From Adiantum capillus-veneris (lineage: Eukaryota; Streptophyta; Polypodiopsida; Polypodiales; Pteridaceae), in assembly GCA_014529385.2 (NCBI GenBank), contig CM043971.1, positions 92,764,840-92,828,839 of the forward strand: a stretch of 64,000 nucleotides of DNA, in the 5' to 3' direction. The notes beneath the pieces were generated by a model that did no database searches, was not told where the DNA came from, and saw only the letters and a list, made by a program, of their open reading frames with translations. Shown here piece by piece: positions 21,828 through 32,508 of this stretch; the stretch's first letter is position 1, and the number at the start of each line of letters is the position of its first letter. A program made the position numbers and the translations under genes.

Positions 21828-22091
21828 CTGTCACTCTCAAGGGGTTCACCATTCAAGACTTCCCTACATAACGTGCGTTCATGGGGTATTAAAAAAACCC
21901 CTCTTTTAACATTTCTAAATGAATAAAATGACCCCTTATTTTTGGAATTTTTGCCAGAATTCAATATAAAAACCCCTTATTTTAACGTATCTCTATTAAA
22001 TTGCCTAATTTTTTAGCATTTTAAAACCCCTCCTTTCGAACTCACGTTATACATTAACATGATTACATAGTGCATCCCCCGAGCTGTCACT
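21828..22091. mobile_element. 248-bp hAT-like MITE with 8-bp TSD (copy 2)
   Basis: The element spans 21836-22083 and is flanked by CTGTCACT at 21828-21835 and 22084-22091. Its ends are CTCAAGGGGTTCACC and, inverted, CTCGGGGGATGCACT. It aligns over its whole length with 5854-6101 and has exactly the same length. It sits between protease and zinc knuckle of the nested Copia, making a third nesting level. Confidence 0.9.
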
Positions 22092-22316
22092 AGGGTACTC
22101 AGACACTGTATCTGATCTTGTAACTGTCAAGTCAACGGAGCCTATAGCATCTACTGCATCCTTGAGACTAGCCTGTCTCTTGCGCTGTCTCATACGACAA
22201 AAGCATCGCTGTCTAATGTGCCCTGTGTGACTACAATGCCAACATCTCAACTGTCGACACGAACGAGAACGCTGTCTCTCATGAGTCATTGTCCTAGACT
22301 CGAAAGTCTCACACAT
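22084..22316 (-). pseudogene. Copia gag zinc-knuckle remnant
   Basis: The minus frame carries CWHCSHTGHIRQRC, a CX2CX4HX4C knuckle typical of gag nucleocapsid, in an Arg-rich context. The MITE cuts the frame just downstream. Confidence 0.75.
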
Positions 22317-23712
22317 ATTGACTACTATAAGTGAATGTCAAAAATAAGCAAGAGCTGCAACTCTACTCTAGGTACGGTAGCAATGAAATGCACTCAAGTA
22401 ATCCAAAAGAAGCAACCTGCAACGAGAAAATGCTCTTAAAAAAAAGAGCTCACCAGCACCTACAATGCTCATGCGAATCCACGCATAAAATCTCTCGCAG
22501 TAGTGTAACCACACTATGCTCCACAAATGACAATGATGCAAATCCCAAATGCCAAGTGTACAAGGCTCTTGTAGAGTAAACCAAGCTCTTGTATGGATGT
22601 AAAATATGGCTGCAAATCAGCCCCAAAACAGTCCCAAAATTCAGCTCTTAAACAGCTGCATAAGCAAGTCACAAACGTGTCCCAGATCAGCCTACAATTG
22701 AGTCATACATGGACACCTGCAAAGAGGAAAAAATAGCTGAAAATTCAGCGCCCAAATAAGCCCTCAAACCTGCCTGTAAACTTGTAAACCAGCTGAAACC
22801 TGCTGAAAAACCTCAAGCCATTAGTGCTCGAATCCGGCTACCTAGCTCGTAGCCACACAAGTATACATCACAATATTCACTCTTGTGAGTGTGCCAAGAT
22901 AACTGTACGTATGTCAAACCGTGAGCTAATCACCAAGCCCACACTGTGCGGTATCGATGCATACATGCACTAAGCTCCCACGTGCAGAGAACACCACACG
23001 TAATCACTGAGTGCAATCGCAATCACAACCTGGATCGCATCAACTTATGCGCATAAAACTCCTAGAACATTTTTGATAGAGTTTCGACGCACAATGGCTA
23101 TCAACACAAAATAACCATTGTCCTACAAGCTCAATACAATGAGCAATCAATGCGCATCAAACTACACTCAACATACATGCATAAGCTCTGCAAACCTGTG
23201 TCCAACAAATTCTCACAAAGGGTACCACAGGTGACCATACATATCATCCACAAACAACCTCTACACTTGCTCACAAGATCTACTGCTCACCACATAAGCA
23301 TACATAGAGCATTACCCGCTCAAAGACCATGTATGCAAGCCACAACACTGCAGAAGAACCACTGAACTGCAACTGGCAACACCTCTGGGAGTACTAGACT
23401 CAACCTATACCTGGGAGTCAAACCCAATCTTGTAACACCTGTAAATGCTCACAATCGGGCAAATCAAACCAATCCACCTCCTGCTTGCCAATCTACACAA
23501 GATGGGTTTCTTTGCGGCGGCTAAAACCTATCTTTTGATGTAGTGCTCAGAACGAAATTCTAAGGGCATAAACAGCTTCAAAAGGGAGGTAAAACCGTAG
23601 GTCCCCTGATGGAAATGCTCCCAGAACGCCGAGTGTGAATTTCCAAGCTCTGGATCCAGAATCTGCCTGAAAAGTGGGCGCGCACGCGATTACGCAACAA
23701 CGCACTGAAATT
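22317..23712 (-). pseudogene. Copia gag remnant, decayed
   Basis: This is the space between zinc knuckle and PBS where gag should lie. 23128-23202 matches 1-75. No long open frame remains. Confidence 0.5.
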
Positions 23713-23725
23713 GGCTCTAATAGCA
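23713..23725 (-). promoter_or_regulatory. Degenerate Copia primer-binding site
   Basis: Minus strand TGCTATTAGAGCC, compared with TGGTATCAGAGC at 1258-1269; two substitutions. Confidence 0.6.
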
Positions 23726-23727
23726 AT

Positions 23728-23778
23728 TGAAGGAACTGTGCAGGAGAGAAGAGGAAGGAGAAGAGCACACGACACACA
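23728..23778 (-). repeat. Copia 5' LTR, 51-bp remnant
   Basis: It matches the last 51 bp of the LTR (plus-strand TGAAGGAACTGTGCAGGAGA onward) and ends abruptly at GACACACA, where DUF4216 coding sequence of the CACTA host resumes. The outer part of this LTR has been deleted. Confidence 0.8.
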
Positions 23779-23900
23779 CTTGCATTAGGGCCACTTGTAA
23801 AAACTTTGAACCTCTTGACATCAAAGATAAACATATCAAACTTTCTAAAGCTAATCTTCAAGATGTCTTGTATGTAGCCAAAGTATTCAAGCTAGCTAGT
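23779..23900 (-). pseudogene. DUF4216-like region of CACTA protein, N-terminal part
   Basis: The minus frame reads FDVKRFKVFTSGPNAS up to the Copia junction. By alignment with the other CACTA (34316-34600) it should continue a few residues later at IQVNSRRVW on the far side of the Copia, so a short segment was lost at the junction. Confidence 0.55.
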
Positions 23901-24196
23901 CTCTGTGTTCTCATCCCTGGCACTACTCCTACTTTCTTGGATGAAGCTTACCCTAACACCACCATCAAAAGTGACCCTTTTTTCATCAATCCTTGCACTT
24001 TGAAGTGCTTCCCATGCGACCACAAAGCTCCATATTTGTGATACTGCAATCACAAAATTGAAACACACTAAAAGTTATAAAAGCAAACTAATCTTCATGT
24101 GGATCTTGAAAAGGAAGTTGTGAAATATACATGCCAATCGCAACCCCTTGACATCTCCTCTTCCTCTTCAGTAATCATCACTACATTCCTCTTTGC

Positions 24197-26161
24197 CTAT
24201 GAGAGTGTCGCATCTAACCACCGCCCAGTTGGAAAGTCAGGCAATTTTTGAAGATGATCTGGAAAAGGAAGGTTTTTAGTTGCACGATTGCGCTTGAATT
24301 GCAGGCGATCTGTCAAACATTGTTGCTTTTCCCCTTCGTGCCTCTCTAGCCACTTTTGCATGATGTCTGGGTTGAGAAGGCAAAATCTCGTAACCTTTTC
24401 TTGCACTGTGATGTCCATCTTCCTAACGATGCCTTGTCCCTGCAGCTCATCCCCTGTCACCTTGACGTTGACCTCAGTAGTCCATATTCGGGGCATCTCT
24501 GGATCAATCGAGACCAAAAATTCATTGATGAGGACAAGAGACTCTTGTACAAGCCATCCTTCGGTCATATTGCTACCCTTGGGGCGAGCCCTTTGACGAA
24601 CAAACCCCTTTAAAGTCTTCATAAATCTCTCCAAGAAGAACATCCACCTGCTATGGACCACCCCAGCAACTGCAACTTCATCAACCACATGCGCAAGTAC
24701 ATGCATTTGGATGGTAAGAATGTTTGTTGGAAAGTACTTCTCCACCATGCACACTGCTTCAATAGCATTTAAGCGTGTTGCATCGATGTTGTCTTCTCTT
24801 ATCTCTTTTGAACTGATCCAACGTACCAACTCACTAATTTTGTAGATTTTTCTTCTAATGTCATCTGCCAAACAACCCTTTATGGAAATTGGTAAGATGA
24901 CCTGTAAAAATTTGTGCCAATTGTGGAACTTAATACCACTAAGATTGTCATCTCTCGTAAAAGCCGTTTCAAAACATCGCATGCACCCTGTGGGAGTCTT
25001 GAATGATGATATAGTCTTCCTCACTTGTTGCTCTTCTACGCGACTCAGAACCCATAGACCTTTTGGTATAGACCACCTTCCATTGGGTTTAAGTCGAGGC
25101 CACATCTCTCGCATTTGACCCACAGCTTGCAGGTCATCTCTTTGGGCCTTGCTCTCCCTTTTTCCAATGATGGTCTTCCAGATGATCTCCCCCACATTCT
25201 TGAAGATGTGCATTAGGTCGAGCAAATGATTAATCAGCAGGTCACTCCAGTATGGGAGATCATGGAAAATAGAAAGCCTTTTCATTCCAAGTAGCATCCA
25301 ATCTCCCCTCTCCAGCCACATGTTTTTGCAATCGCTCGCTTTCAGTGGATGCATATCATGTTTGCATATTTTTGGTCCACGTAGCTCATGTCCTTCAGAA
25401 AAAAATCTACCATGCTCCTCGTAAATTGTCTTTCTCAAATGCTCAGAGCGATGGAAGCCAAGTCGAGGACCACATTTTGGACATGCATGATTGCTCGAGT
25501 AACTCAAGCCTAAAATATCACAAAATTAAAATATAAAAGCGTTGAGATAGCCATGAATCACATGTGTGTGAGAATTTTAAAGGCACTTACTTGAGCACTC
25601 ACCGAAGCGTGGCCAATCGTGCATGGTCCACACAAGAATTCCTTGCACATGTACATTCCGTCGTTCGATTGGTTGGGACATAGCAACCACACCAATTCCT
25701 GTCCACAAGATTTGGAGATATTCTATAAGTGGTGCCAGATAGACGTCCATGTTCTTTGCTTTGTGATTCCATGGGACGGTCAATGACAACAACAGATGGC
25801 CCTTCTTGATAGCGAGCCATGGTGGAAAATTATAATTATCCAGACAAATAGGCCACGTGCTCCATGAAGAACTCCGTAATCCAAGTGGGTTTACTCCGTC
25901 CATTGCTAGACCAAAGCGGATACATCGAGGCTCATTCTTAAATGTAGGACAACTTTCCTCTATGTGCTTCCATGCACGAGAGTCAGCAGGTTCCCGCATA
26001 ACATCATCTGTTGATCTAGTATTTGAGTGCCATGTCATGAAAGCGGCTATGGACTTGCACCTGAACATGCTCTTTATTCTTGAAATGATAGGAAAGTGTC
26101 GAAGGACCTTTGCAGGGATAAATTTTCCTCCTTGTACCTGTTTGATCCACAATTGGGACAC
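24197..26161 (-). pseudogene. tnp2: CACTA TNP2-type transposase, nearly intact
   Basis: Two exons join through an 81-bp intron (25510-25590, donor GTAAGT, acceptor TTTTAG). Exon one reads IPAKVLRHFPIISRI, CIRFGLAMDGVNPLG (first catalytic Asp), STWPICLDNYNFPPWL and VYLAPLIEYLQILW. Exon two carries ACPKCGPRLGFHRSEHLRKT, LLDLMHIFKNVGE (second Asp), then the DUF4218 part: SIKGCLADDIRRKIYKISEL, HSRWMFFLERFMKTLKGFVR and EGWLVQESLVL. A CPNCGSNRYK motif just upstream of 26135 is one base out of frame, so the N-terminus is frameshifted. This is the catalytic protein of En/Spm elements, acting on the TIRs. It is the best-preserved transposase in the window. It is read from the far end of the element relative to the TNPA-like gene. 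Confidence 0.85.
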
Positions 26162-26233
26162 TGTTTGAAGTCTGTGTGCACTTTCAAAGTTTGATTGCGT
26201 TTTTTCAACTATTTTCTAATAGCTCTAACAACC

Positions 26234-26340
26234 TCACATTCTCTAGCCAGGCCCGATCCCCGCACACCTCGGTCTAGAGGTACACGGAAACTAGGACAAC
26301 AGGGTAATAATCCCATCTTTATTGTTCAATGACTATATGT
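26234..26340 (-). repeat. Conserved CACTA segment upstream of TNP2
   Basis: About 100 bp including CCCCGCACACCTCGGTCTAG is shared with 36240-36345 of the other CACTA element, in the same position relative to the transposase. It may be a 5' untranslated or exon sequence of the family; I cannot read a coding frame. Confidence 0.6.
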
Positions 26341-26399
26341 TAAGGTTCTTGAAGTCTATGTGCACTTTTGAAGTCCGATTGTGTTTTTTCTACTATTAA

Positions 26400-26830
26400 T
26401 TTGACGCTAGCTCTAACCTAACCTATAACAGAAACCTAACTTATAACTTAAACCTAACCTATAACCTAACCTAACCAAAGTCTGTTTGCGTTTTTAGAAG
26501 TACACGAGTCATCTTCGTAGTCCGATTGTATTTTTTCTACTATTAATTTGACGCTAGCTCTAACCTAACCTATAAGCATTATGCCTAACCTATAATCTAA
26601 CATAACCTAAAACCTATACCTAACCTAACTTAATGTAACCTAACTTATAACTTAAACATAACCTATAACCTAACCTAACCAAAGTCCGTTTGTGTTTTTA
26701 AAAGTACACGAATCATCATCGAAGTCCGTTTGTATTTTTTTGACTATTAATTTGTCGATAGCTCTCACCTAACCTATAAGCTAAACCTAACCTACCCTAA
26801 CCTAACCTAACCTAACATAAAAATAACACA
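26400..26830. repeat. Degenerate CCTAA repeats, left flank of palindrome array
   Basis: Runs of AACCTAACCT with ATAACC and CTTAAACC variants, interrupted by two copies of a unit containing CTATTAATTTG and AAGTCCGTTTG. The pentamer is CCTAA, not the plant telomere CCCTAAA. Confidence 0.8.
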
Positions 26831-26837
26831 GTGATGA

Positions 26838-28025
26838 GGCATTTAGCAAAACGACAAGCCATACAGCTTGTCTACAATGCATATGCAATGTGGGTAACCT
26901 CTATGGCTTGCCAATTTAGCAAACAACTCACCATTGTGTTGTTTTTAGAGTTGCGAAGCGATTTTATGGCGTGAAAACTACTCGCGGACATATAGACAAC
27001 ACAATGTCGAGCCGTTGGAAATATGGCAAGCCATAGAGCTTGCTCACAATGCATATGCCTTGTGGGCAAGATTTATGGCTTGCCGTATTGCCAAACGGAT
27101 CGCCATTGTGTTGTTTTTAAGGACACGAGGCAATTTTAGTGCTTGAAAATCGCTCACAAACATATAGACAACACAATGACCAGCCATTGGCAATATGGCA
27201 AGCAATAGAGCTTGCCCACAATGCATATGCATTGTGGGCAAGTTCTATGGCTTTCTGTTTTGCCAAACGGATCTCCATTGTGTTGTTTTTAGGGCTGCTT
27301 AGCTATTTTAGGGTTTGAAAATCGCTTGCGATCCTAAAAACAACATAATGGCAAGCCTTTTGGCAATACGGAAAGCCATAGAGCTTGGCCTCAATGCATA
27401 TGCCTTGTGGGTAAGTTTTATGGCTTGCCATATTGCGAAACGAATCGCCATTGTGTTGTTTTTAGGGACACAAGGTAATTTTAGCGCTTGAAAATCGCTC
27501 GTAAACATATAGACAACACCATGGCGAGCCATTTGGCAATACGGCAAGCCATAAAGCTTGCCCACAATGCATATGCATTGTAAGCAAGATCTATGGCTTA
27601 CCGTATTGTCAAAAGGCTTGCCATTGTGTTGTTTTTAGGACCGCTTAGCTATTTTAGGATTTGAAAACCACTTGGAGACATATAAAAAACACAATGGCGA
27701 GCCGTTTGGCAATACGTCAAGCCATAGAGCTTGCCCACAACACATATGCATTATGGGCAAGCTCTATGGCTTGTCGTATTGCCAAACAGTTCGCCGTGGT
27801 GTTATTTTCAAGGCTGCTTAGTTATTTTAGGACTTGAAAATCGCTCACGGACATATAAACAACACAATGGCGAGCCGTTGGCAATACGGAAAGTCATAAA
27901 GCTTGCCCACAATGCATATGTGTTGTGGGTAAGCTTTATGGTTTATCGTATTGACGAACAGATCGCCATTGTGTTGTTTTTAATATGCGATGTGGGTAAG
28001 CTCTATGGCTTGCCGTATTGTCGAA
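26838..28025. repeat. Array of about 172-bp palindromic repeats
   Basis: Seven palindrome centres (GCATATGC-like) fall at about 26882, 27054, 27226, 27399, 27572, 27745 and 27917, spaced 171-173 bp, plus a half unit ending near 28024. Each has arms of roughly 55 bp: GCCATAGAGCTTGCCCACAA and its inverse TTGTGGGCAAGCTCTATGGC, continuing into TTGCCGTATTGCCAAACG and CGCCATTGTGTTGT. Spacers of about 60 bp carry GCTTGAAAATCGCTC. It lies between the CACTA right end and TNP2. Confidence 0.9.
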
Positions 28026-28370
28026 CGTAGCTTAACTTAACCTAACCTAATGTAGCTTAACCTAACCTAACCTAACCTAACCTAATCTAACCTAACGTAG
28101 CTAAATCTAACGTAGATTAACTTAACCTAACCTAGCATATAAGATAACCTAACTTAACTTAACGTAGCTTAACCTAACCTAACCTAATAAAACTTAACAT
28201 AATGTACCTTAACTTAATCTAACCTAACGTATAAGATAAGTAACTTAACGTATAAGCTAACCTAACAATGTAGTTTAACTTAGTGTAACCTAACGTATAA
28301 GATAACCTAATCTAACCTAATTTAACTTAGCTTATAACCTAAAATTAACCTAAAACATAAACTCCATCAA
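28026..28370. repeat. Degenerate CCTAA repeats, right flank of palindrome array
   Basis: The best run is TAACCTAACCTAACCTAACC near 28056; elsewhere CGTAGCTTAACC and CGTATAAGATAACC variants alternate. Confidence 0.85.
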
Positions 28371-29033
28371 TTGCATAATTTCAAAAACGACATAATTCAA
28401 AAAAAAAATCTTCAAAATAAGATTTTTTCATAAACCAAAACATTTTTTTTTCATAATTTAAAATAAAATTTCACATCACAAACCATAATTTCTTTTAAAA
28501 CATCCAAAGTTCAAACCATGAATTTTGTTTTTATTAATATACAAAGTAATTTAAATAAATTTAATATGCATTTAAATGTTCGAGCACTCACATTCGTTCT
28601 ATTTGAGCAATGAAAGTTGTTGTAAAAGTTCTGGAAACTACAAAAACGCACACACAAACACAAAGTTAAACCATAAACCCTTAATCTACAAGTAAACATA
28701 AAAACAATCTCACCTTAGTATTACGCCCTAACCCACGAACAAGATTAGCACTTTCGACGGCTTGTTTCGCACCAGATCTGTGAGAGATGGGGAAGAAGAG
28801 AGCTTGAGAAAACGTCCAAGAACAAGAGAAATGCGCAGAGAAAGCCCGCGGTTTTGTTTTTTGCAGGTGCGGTCAATATAGATGTCGGCTTAAGCGTCGG
28901 AACAGCTGCCGAATGTCAATTCACGCTATCGTCGGAATAAACATCAAAAATTTGAAAATCTAATTTTTTTCAAAACCTTAGCTTACCAACGCTCGCCAGC
29001 GACGCTGGTAATGTGGCACCGGAATTCAAGTGA
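28371..29033. other. AT-rich CACTA 5' subterminal DNA
   Basis: No credible gene is seen. The part from 28860 has GTCGGCTTAAGCGTCGGAAC and GCTCGCCAGCGACGCTGG, consistent with subterminal binding motifs. Confidence 0.5.
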
Positions 29034-29045
29034 CCTCTTGTAGTG

Positions 29046-29859
29046 AATTTCTAGCGCTTTGTGTTGACTTTATTGTAATGCAGATTGTGAAAATTTGAGT
29101 GGTTATGCATTTGAGGTCTATGGAAGAATGACATTTTGAATCACAAACATCGTGTTTTGTAACTTGAAATCAACTTTTATTAGGTAAGCCTCGTGATTTT
29201 ATTATTGTTTTTCCCTTAAAAAAATTTAATCTTAATTTATTTGCTAAATCATTAATTAAATATATAATTATTGTGCTTGTCTATCATTTGACCTCTAGGC
29301 AGGCCTTGTGATTCTATCACTTGTTACTCTCACAATCACATGTGAAGAAAGAAACATTAAGTGGAAGAGAGTGAAAGGAAATGCTTCTCAAAAGATGTGC
29401 AAATCGGGATGTGACTAGTAAAAAATGGTTTTTTCCATGCAAGAAACGTACATGTAGAACGATTTGAAACTTAGAATAAACAATCTTTTTTTATTCTTTA
29501 AATTGGGGAGAAATCTATGTGAAGAATCCAAAGAATATATTTGCTTGTTATCCCTTCTGTGAAGCTCACAAGGCTAATTGCACCTCTTTGGGCTACAGTT
29601 GCTCTACCCCCCACCCAAATAACAATTTACCCCTCACCTCTCGTGTGAATGTAAAATGAAGGGGTAAAAAATCTTTGGATAATCGATTACCCCTCTCCGT
29701 GTGAGGGGCCTCTAAGAGAAAGGGAAAAGAAAAGGAAAAACTTTTCCTTTATTGATTTGATAAGTTAAGTTGGTGGGGGAGTGCTCAAAGGTAATGAAGT
29801 GAAACAGATGAAAAATTCACGAGGCCTGCTTCCCTTAGAGATGAGATTGCTAGAACTCG
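29046..29859. other. Spacer between CACTA and tandem unit
   Basis: No gene is visible. Three copies of the dispersed GGCCTCGTGATTTT motif lie here: 29185-29210, 29299-29322 and inverted at 29811-29830. Confidence 0.55.
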
Positions 29860-29974
29860 TTCTTCTAAGAGTTTTGTAGTCTTGAACCAAGAAAGAATGC
29901 TCAACCTAATCTATAGAGAGACACCAAGAAAAGATTAGCCTATGGTTTTGTTGTTGTTGTGAGTTTGAACGTTC

Positions 29975-29992
29975 AGGATACGGCCAAGCTTG
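29975..29992. repeat. LINE target-site duplication, 5' copy
   Basis: AGGATACGGCCAAGCTTG; the partner at 43536-43553 differs at one base. Confidence 0.88.
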
Positions 29993-30574
29993 GTAGATCT
30001 GACAAACAATGTCTTCTTTGAGTAGAACTGACAAATGATGGCTTCTCTGAGTAGCGATGCCGATGGCTCTGAGTAGATGAGGGTAAGTAAAGCGGACGCG
30101 TTTAGGTGATCGAGCAGAGGATATTTGTTTTTTGTTTTGATTTGCTAGTTGTGCAGGTCCTATGCCTGATAGGGTAGGCTTTATCGCTTTTGTTTAAGCC
30201 CAGGTGCCTCGCGAGCTGCTCTTGCTTGAGTTCTAGCAAGACGGTACTCCCCCCCCCCCCCCCCCCCCACCCCACTACTGCTTTGGCGGTTATTAACTTC
30301 TGCTTGCGATTATTATCTTTTTGAGAAGACAATTATTAACACTACCCGCGATTATTTGCCTTAATAAGAGCCTACCTTGTAAGAGATTGTGCATGTGGAG
30401 AATTAGAGAGTAAGCTTTGTGCGAGACCGTGAGCTGAGCAACACACACGGTGTGGTAAGCAGCAAAGCAGTGCATCCCCCCCACCATACTACAACGAATA
30501 TTGTATTTGGTGATTATTATCAATGATTATTACCCTGTGTGTAACTTGGTGTCGGTGAGGATTGTCATAGTGCC

Positions 30575-31421
30575 ATGGTGAGCTCCTCTAAGCCGTCCTA
30601 CGTCAAAGCAATGTCAGGCAAGGAACAACCCGACGCTCTCAAGGCTATCGAGCCGACAGGCATCCTCGTGAAACCGAGCGCCGATGATAGCGGTCAAAGC
30701 TCCCTTATTAATCTGAGTAAGGAGGAACTGAAACAAAGAAAGACGCAGGTGGAAAAAGACCCAGCGGCAATCTTGTGTGCACTATCGTCGAACAAAAGGG
30801 TGCATGAAGATTCGGCGTTGCAAGAGGATGTTGTTAAAGTGGCCAAAGGGGACAGAGCTTTCCAAGCACTTAAGAAGGCGCTCCCACAGCGTGTCGAGGT
30901 GGAAGATGCCGTTACGGTGGTTGTTTCCCCTACCATAGTGAAAAAAAAACTGGTGGAGGTAGCAAATTCCACTCTGGTTTTTGGGTTTATGGGGAGAGTT
31001 CCCAATAGAATTGAGCTCTGTAATTGGCTTAGCTGTCCACTGGTGTTGAATAAACACGGCTCGGTAATATTCACCCAATATATAGCAAAAGGATTCGTGT
31101 CAGTTCAGTTCAAGGATAGTGCAATAGTTGAGAAGGTTTTGGTGAAAAGCCAGCTGTCCTTCAATCGTGCGCCGGTGTGCGTGCTCCCTTGGGAACCTCT
31201 GTTTGAATCTAATGAGGTATTCAAGGATCTCTGCCCAGTATGGGTGGAATTTGGCAACCTCCCAATATGGCTTAGGAAGAACTTGAAGGACCTCGCAGCC
31301 TCCCTTGGTGATCCATTGTTTGTCCCATCTGTGAGAGCCTCGGGGGTAGCAGCAAACAAGGTCTGTATCTGATGGTATCTGAGAAAGCCACAACCAAAGA
31401 ACTTGGTGGTCAATATTGGGG
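30575..31421 (+). pseudogene. LINE ORF1, N-terminal part (DUF4283-like)
   Basis: ATG at 30575 opens 265 codons to a TGA at 31370-31372, with the frame continuing in register after it (WYLRKPQPKNLVVNIG) to the CACTA insertion. The first 100 residues are charged and Ser/Lys-rich. VFGFMGRVPNRIELCNWLSC through ELCPVWVEFGNLPIWL-like sequence corresponds to the DUF4283 region of plant LINE ORF1 proteins, which bind RNA. The rest of ORF1 is at 38899-39559. Confidence 0.82.
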
Positions 31422-31479
31422 CACTACAAGAGGTTGTGTGTACTTGTGATGCTGTTAGCGATGGAAATACATTGGGTTT

Positions 31480-31650
31480 TTATACTTCCCAGTGTTGCTA
31501 AGACCGTCGCTAACATTGTCGATACAGGAACGTCGCTATGAGCGTCGCTATAATCGTCGCTATAGCCGTCGCTATATAGAGACACCTATAACGACGTTTA
31601 TAGCGACGCTATAGAGCCTTATACAGTGACGCTCATAGCGAGGCCCCAAG
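31480..31650. repeat. CACTA subterminal repeats, left
   Basis: CGTCGCTAT and its inverse ATAGCGACG occur about ten times in 150 bp in both orientations, as expected for TNPA-type binding sites. Confidence 0.8.
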
Positions 31651-31659
31651 AGAAAAACA

Positions 31660-32500
31660 TTTTGGTGGTGCCCTGCCACCCATCAACCATATTGAATGTT
31701 TCAATAATTGAGTAAACCTAAATGAATCCAAGATAAGCCCAGATTCACCTTTGAAAGAAAGTGCGAGCTTAGATATAGACCCAAAGTAGTCACCCACAAG
31801 ACAATATAACCATTAACTCCATCATCCATAGTATTGTTTGCAAAATAAAGATACAAAACTGACAAAAGTAAATTGATGAAAGTAAATCAATGACAAATGT
31901 ATACATTATAGGCAAATTTACTTGATTGTTAAACTTTGCAAATGTATTAGTTACAACACCATTGTCATTATTGAAAAAATATACATGGTTTTCCAATAGT
32001 TACAAAAAGACGTATAAACGTCATCTCATGATACATATGCTATGACAAAAGGAAACTAATGATATCTAGATACGGCTAGACTGACATCGTCTAATTAGAC
32101 GTCTCATCGCGTCCAAGTGGCGTATCTGTCGGATTCTGCAAAAAAAACAATAAGACAGCTTTCTGTAAGTATAAACATATAATTTATAAAACAATACAAC
32201 AAATAGAAAAAAGTAAACCCTAATACTAACCATGTCACTGCGAGAAATCAGAATGTCCATCAGGGTGTTTAAGCCCTTTCTGCTGCGTACTCGCGCTCGT
32301 ACTGTGTGGGGTCACGTCGTGTCATCGACCACTGTCAACACATATAAAGAATCCATTATGTTAGAATTTAAAAACCCCTAAACCCTAAACTATCAAACCT
32401 AAAGAGCACTGTGAAAACACTTACAAAATTGGCCTCAAATGATTTCCGCACGTCGCTTCCCAAGTGGTGCGAGCTCCTTGCCTCTACTCGCTCTTTGACT
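31660..32500. other. AT-rich CACTA interior without clear gene
   Basis: No convincing coding frame is seen. It may hold the 3' part or untranslated region of the TNPA-like gene. Confidence 0.45.
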
Positions 32501-32508
32501 GACTCCTT

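Larger units (their letters stand above)
20259..23778 (-). mobile_element. Copia element nested in CACTA, internally deleted
   Basis: 3' LTR at 20259-20436, polypurine tract 20437-20450, RT/RNase H remnant, protease remnant, gag zinc knuckle, degenerate PBS and a 51-bp remnant of the 5' LTR (23728-23778), all on the minus strand. The CACTA DUF4216 frame stops at one side and resumes at the other, so the Copia came second. Integrase and most of RT are missing, and a MITE (21836-22083) sits between gag and protease. It is of the same family as 1-1461. Confidence 0.85.
17741..29045 (-). mobile_element. CACTA (En/Spm) element, 11.3 kb, with nested Copia and MITE
   Basis: The right end is CCTCTTGTAGTG (29034-29045), the inverse of CACTACAAGAGG. 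The left end is TACTACAAGACG (17741), with the first base C-to-T and one more change. The 3-bp target-site duplication AAT is at 17738-17740 and 29046-29048. Coding runs on the minus strand: TNP2 (24197-26161), DUF4216 region (split by Copia), TNPA-like gene (18780-19658). Subterminal DNA has repeated TACCGACG/CGTCGGTA motifs on the left and GACGCTGG-type motifs on the right. The mutated left terminus suggests it can no longer move. Confidence 0.85.

Noticed and set aside
26838-28025. Regularly spaced repeats as a CRISPR array
   Set aside because: Repeats are 110-bp palindromes with conserved spacers in plant-type DNA, without cas genes.
26400-28370. CCTAA tracts as a telomere or chromosome end
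   Set aside because: They are degenerate, internal, lie on both sides of another repeat, and the pentamer is not the usual plant CCCTAAA.
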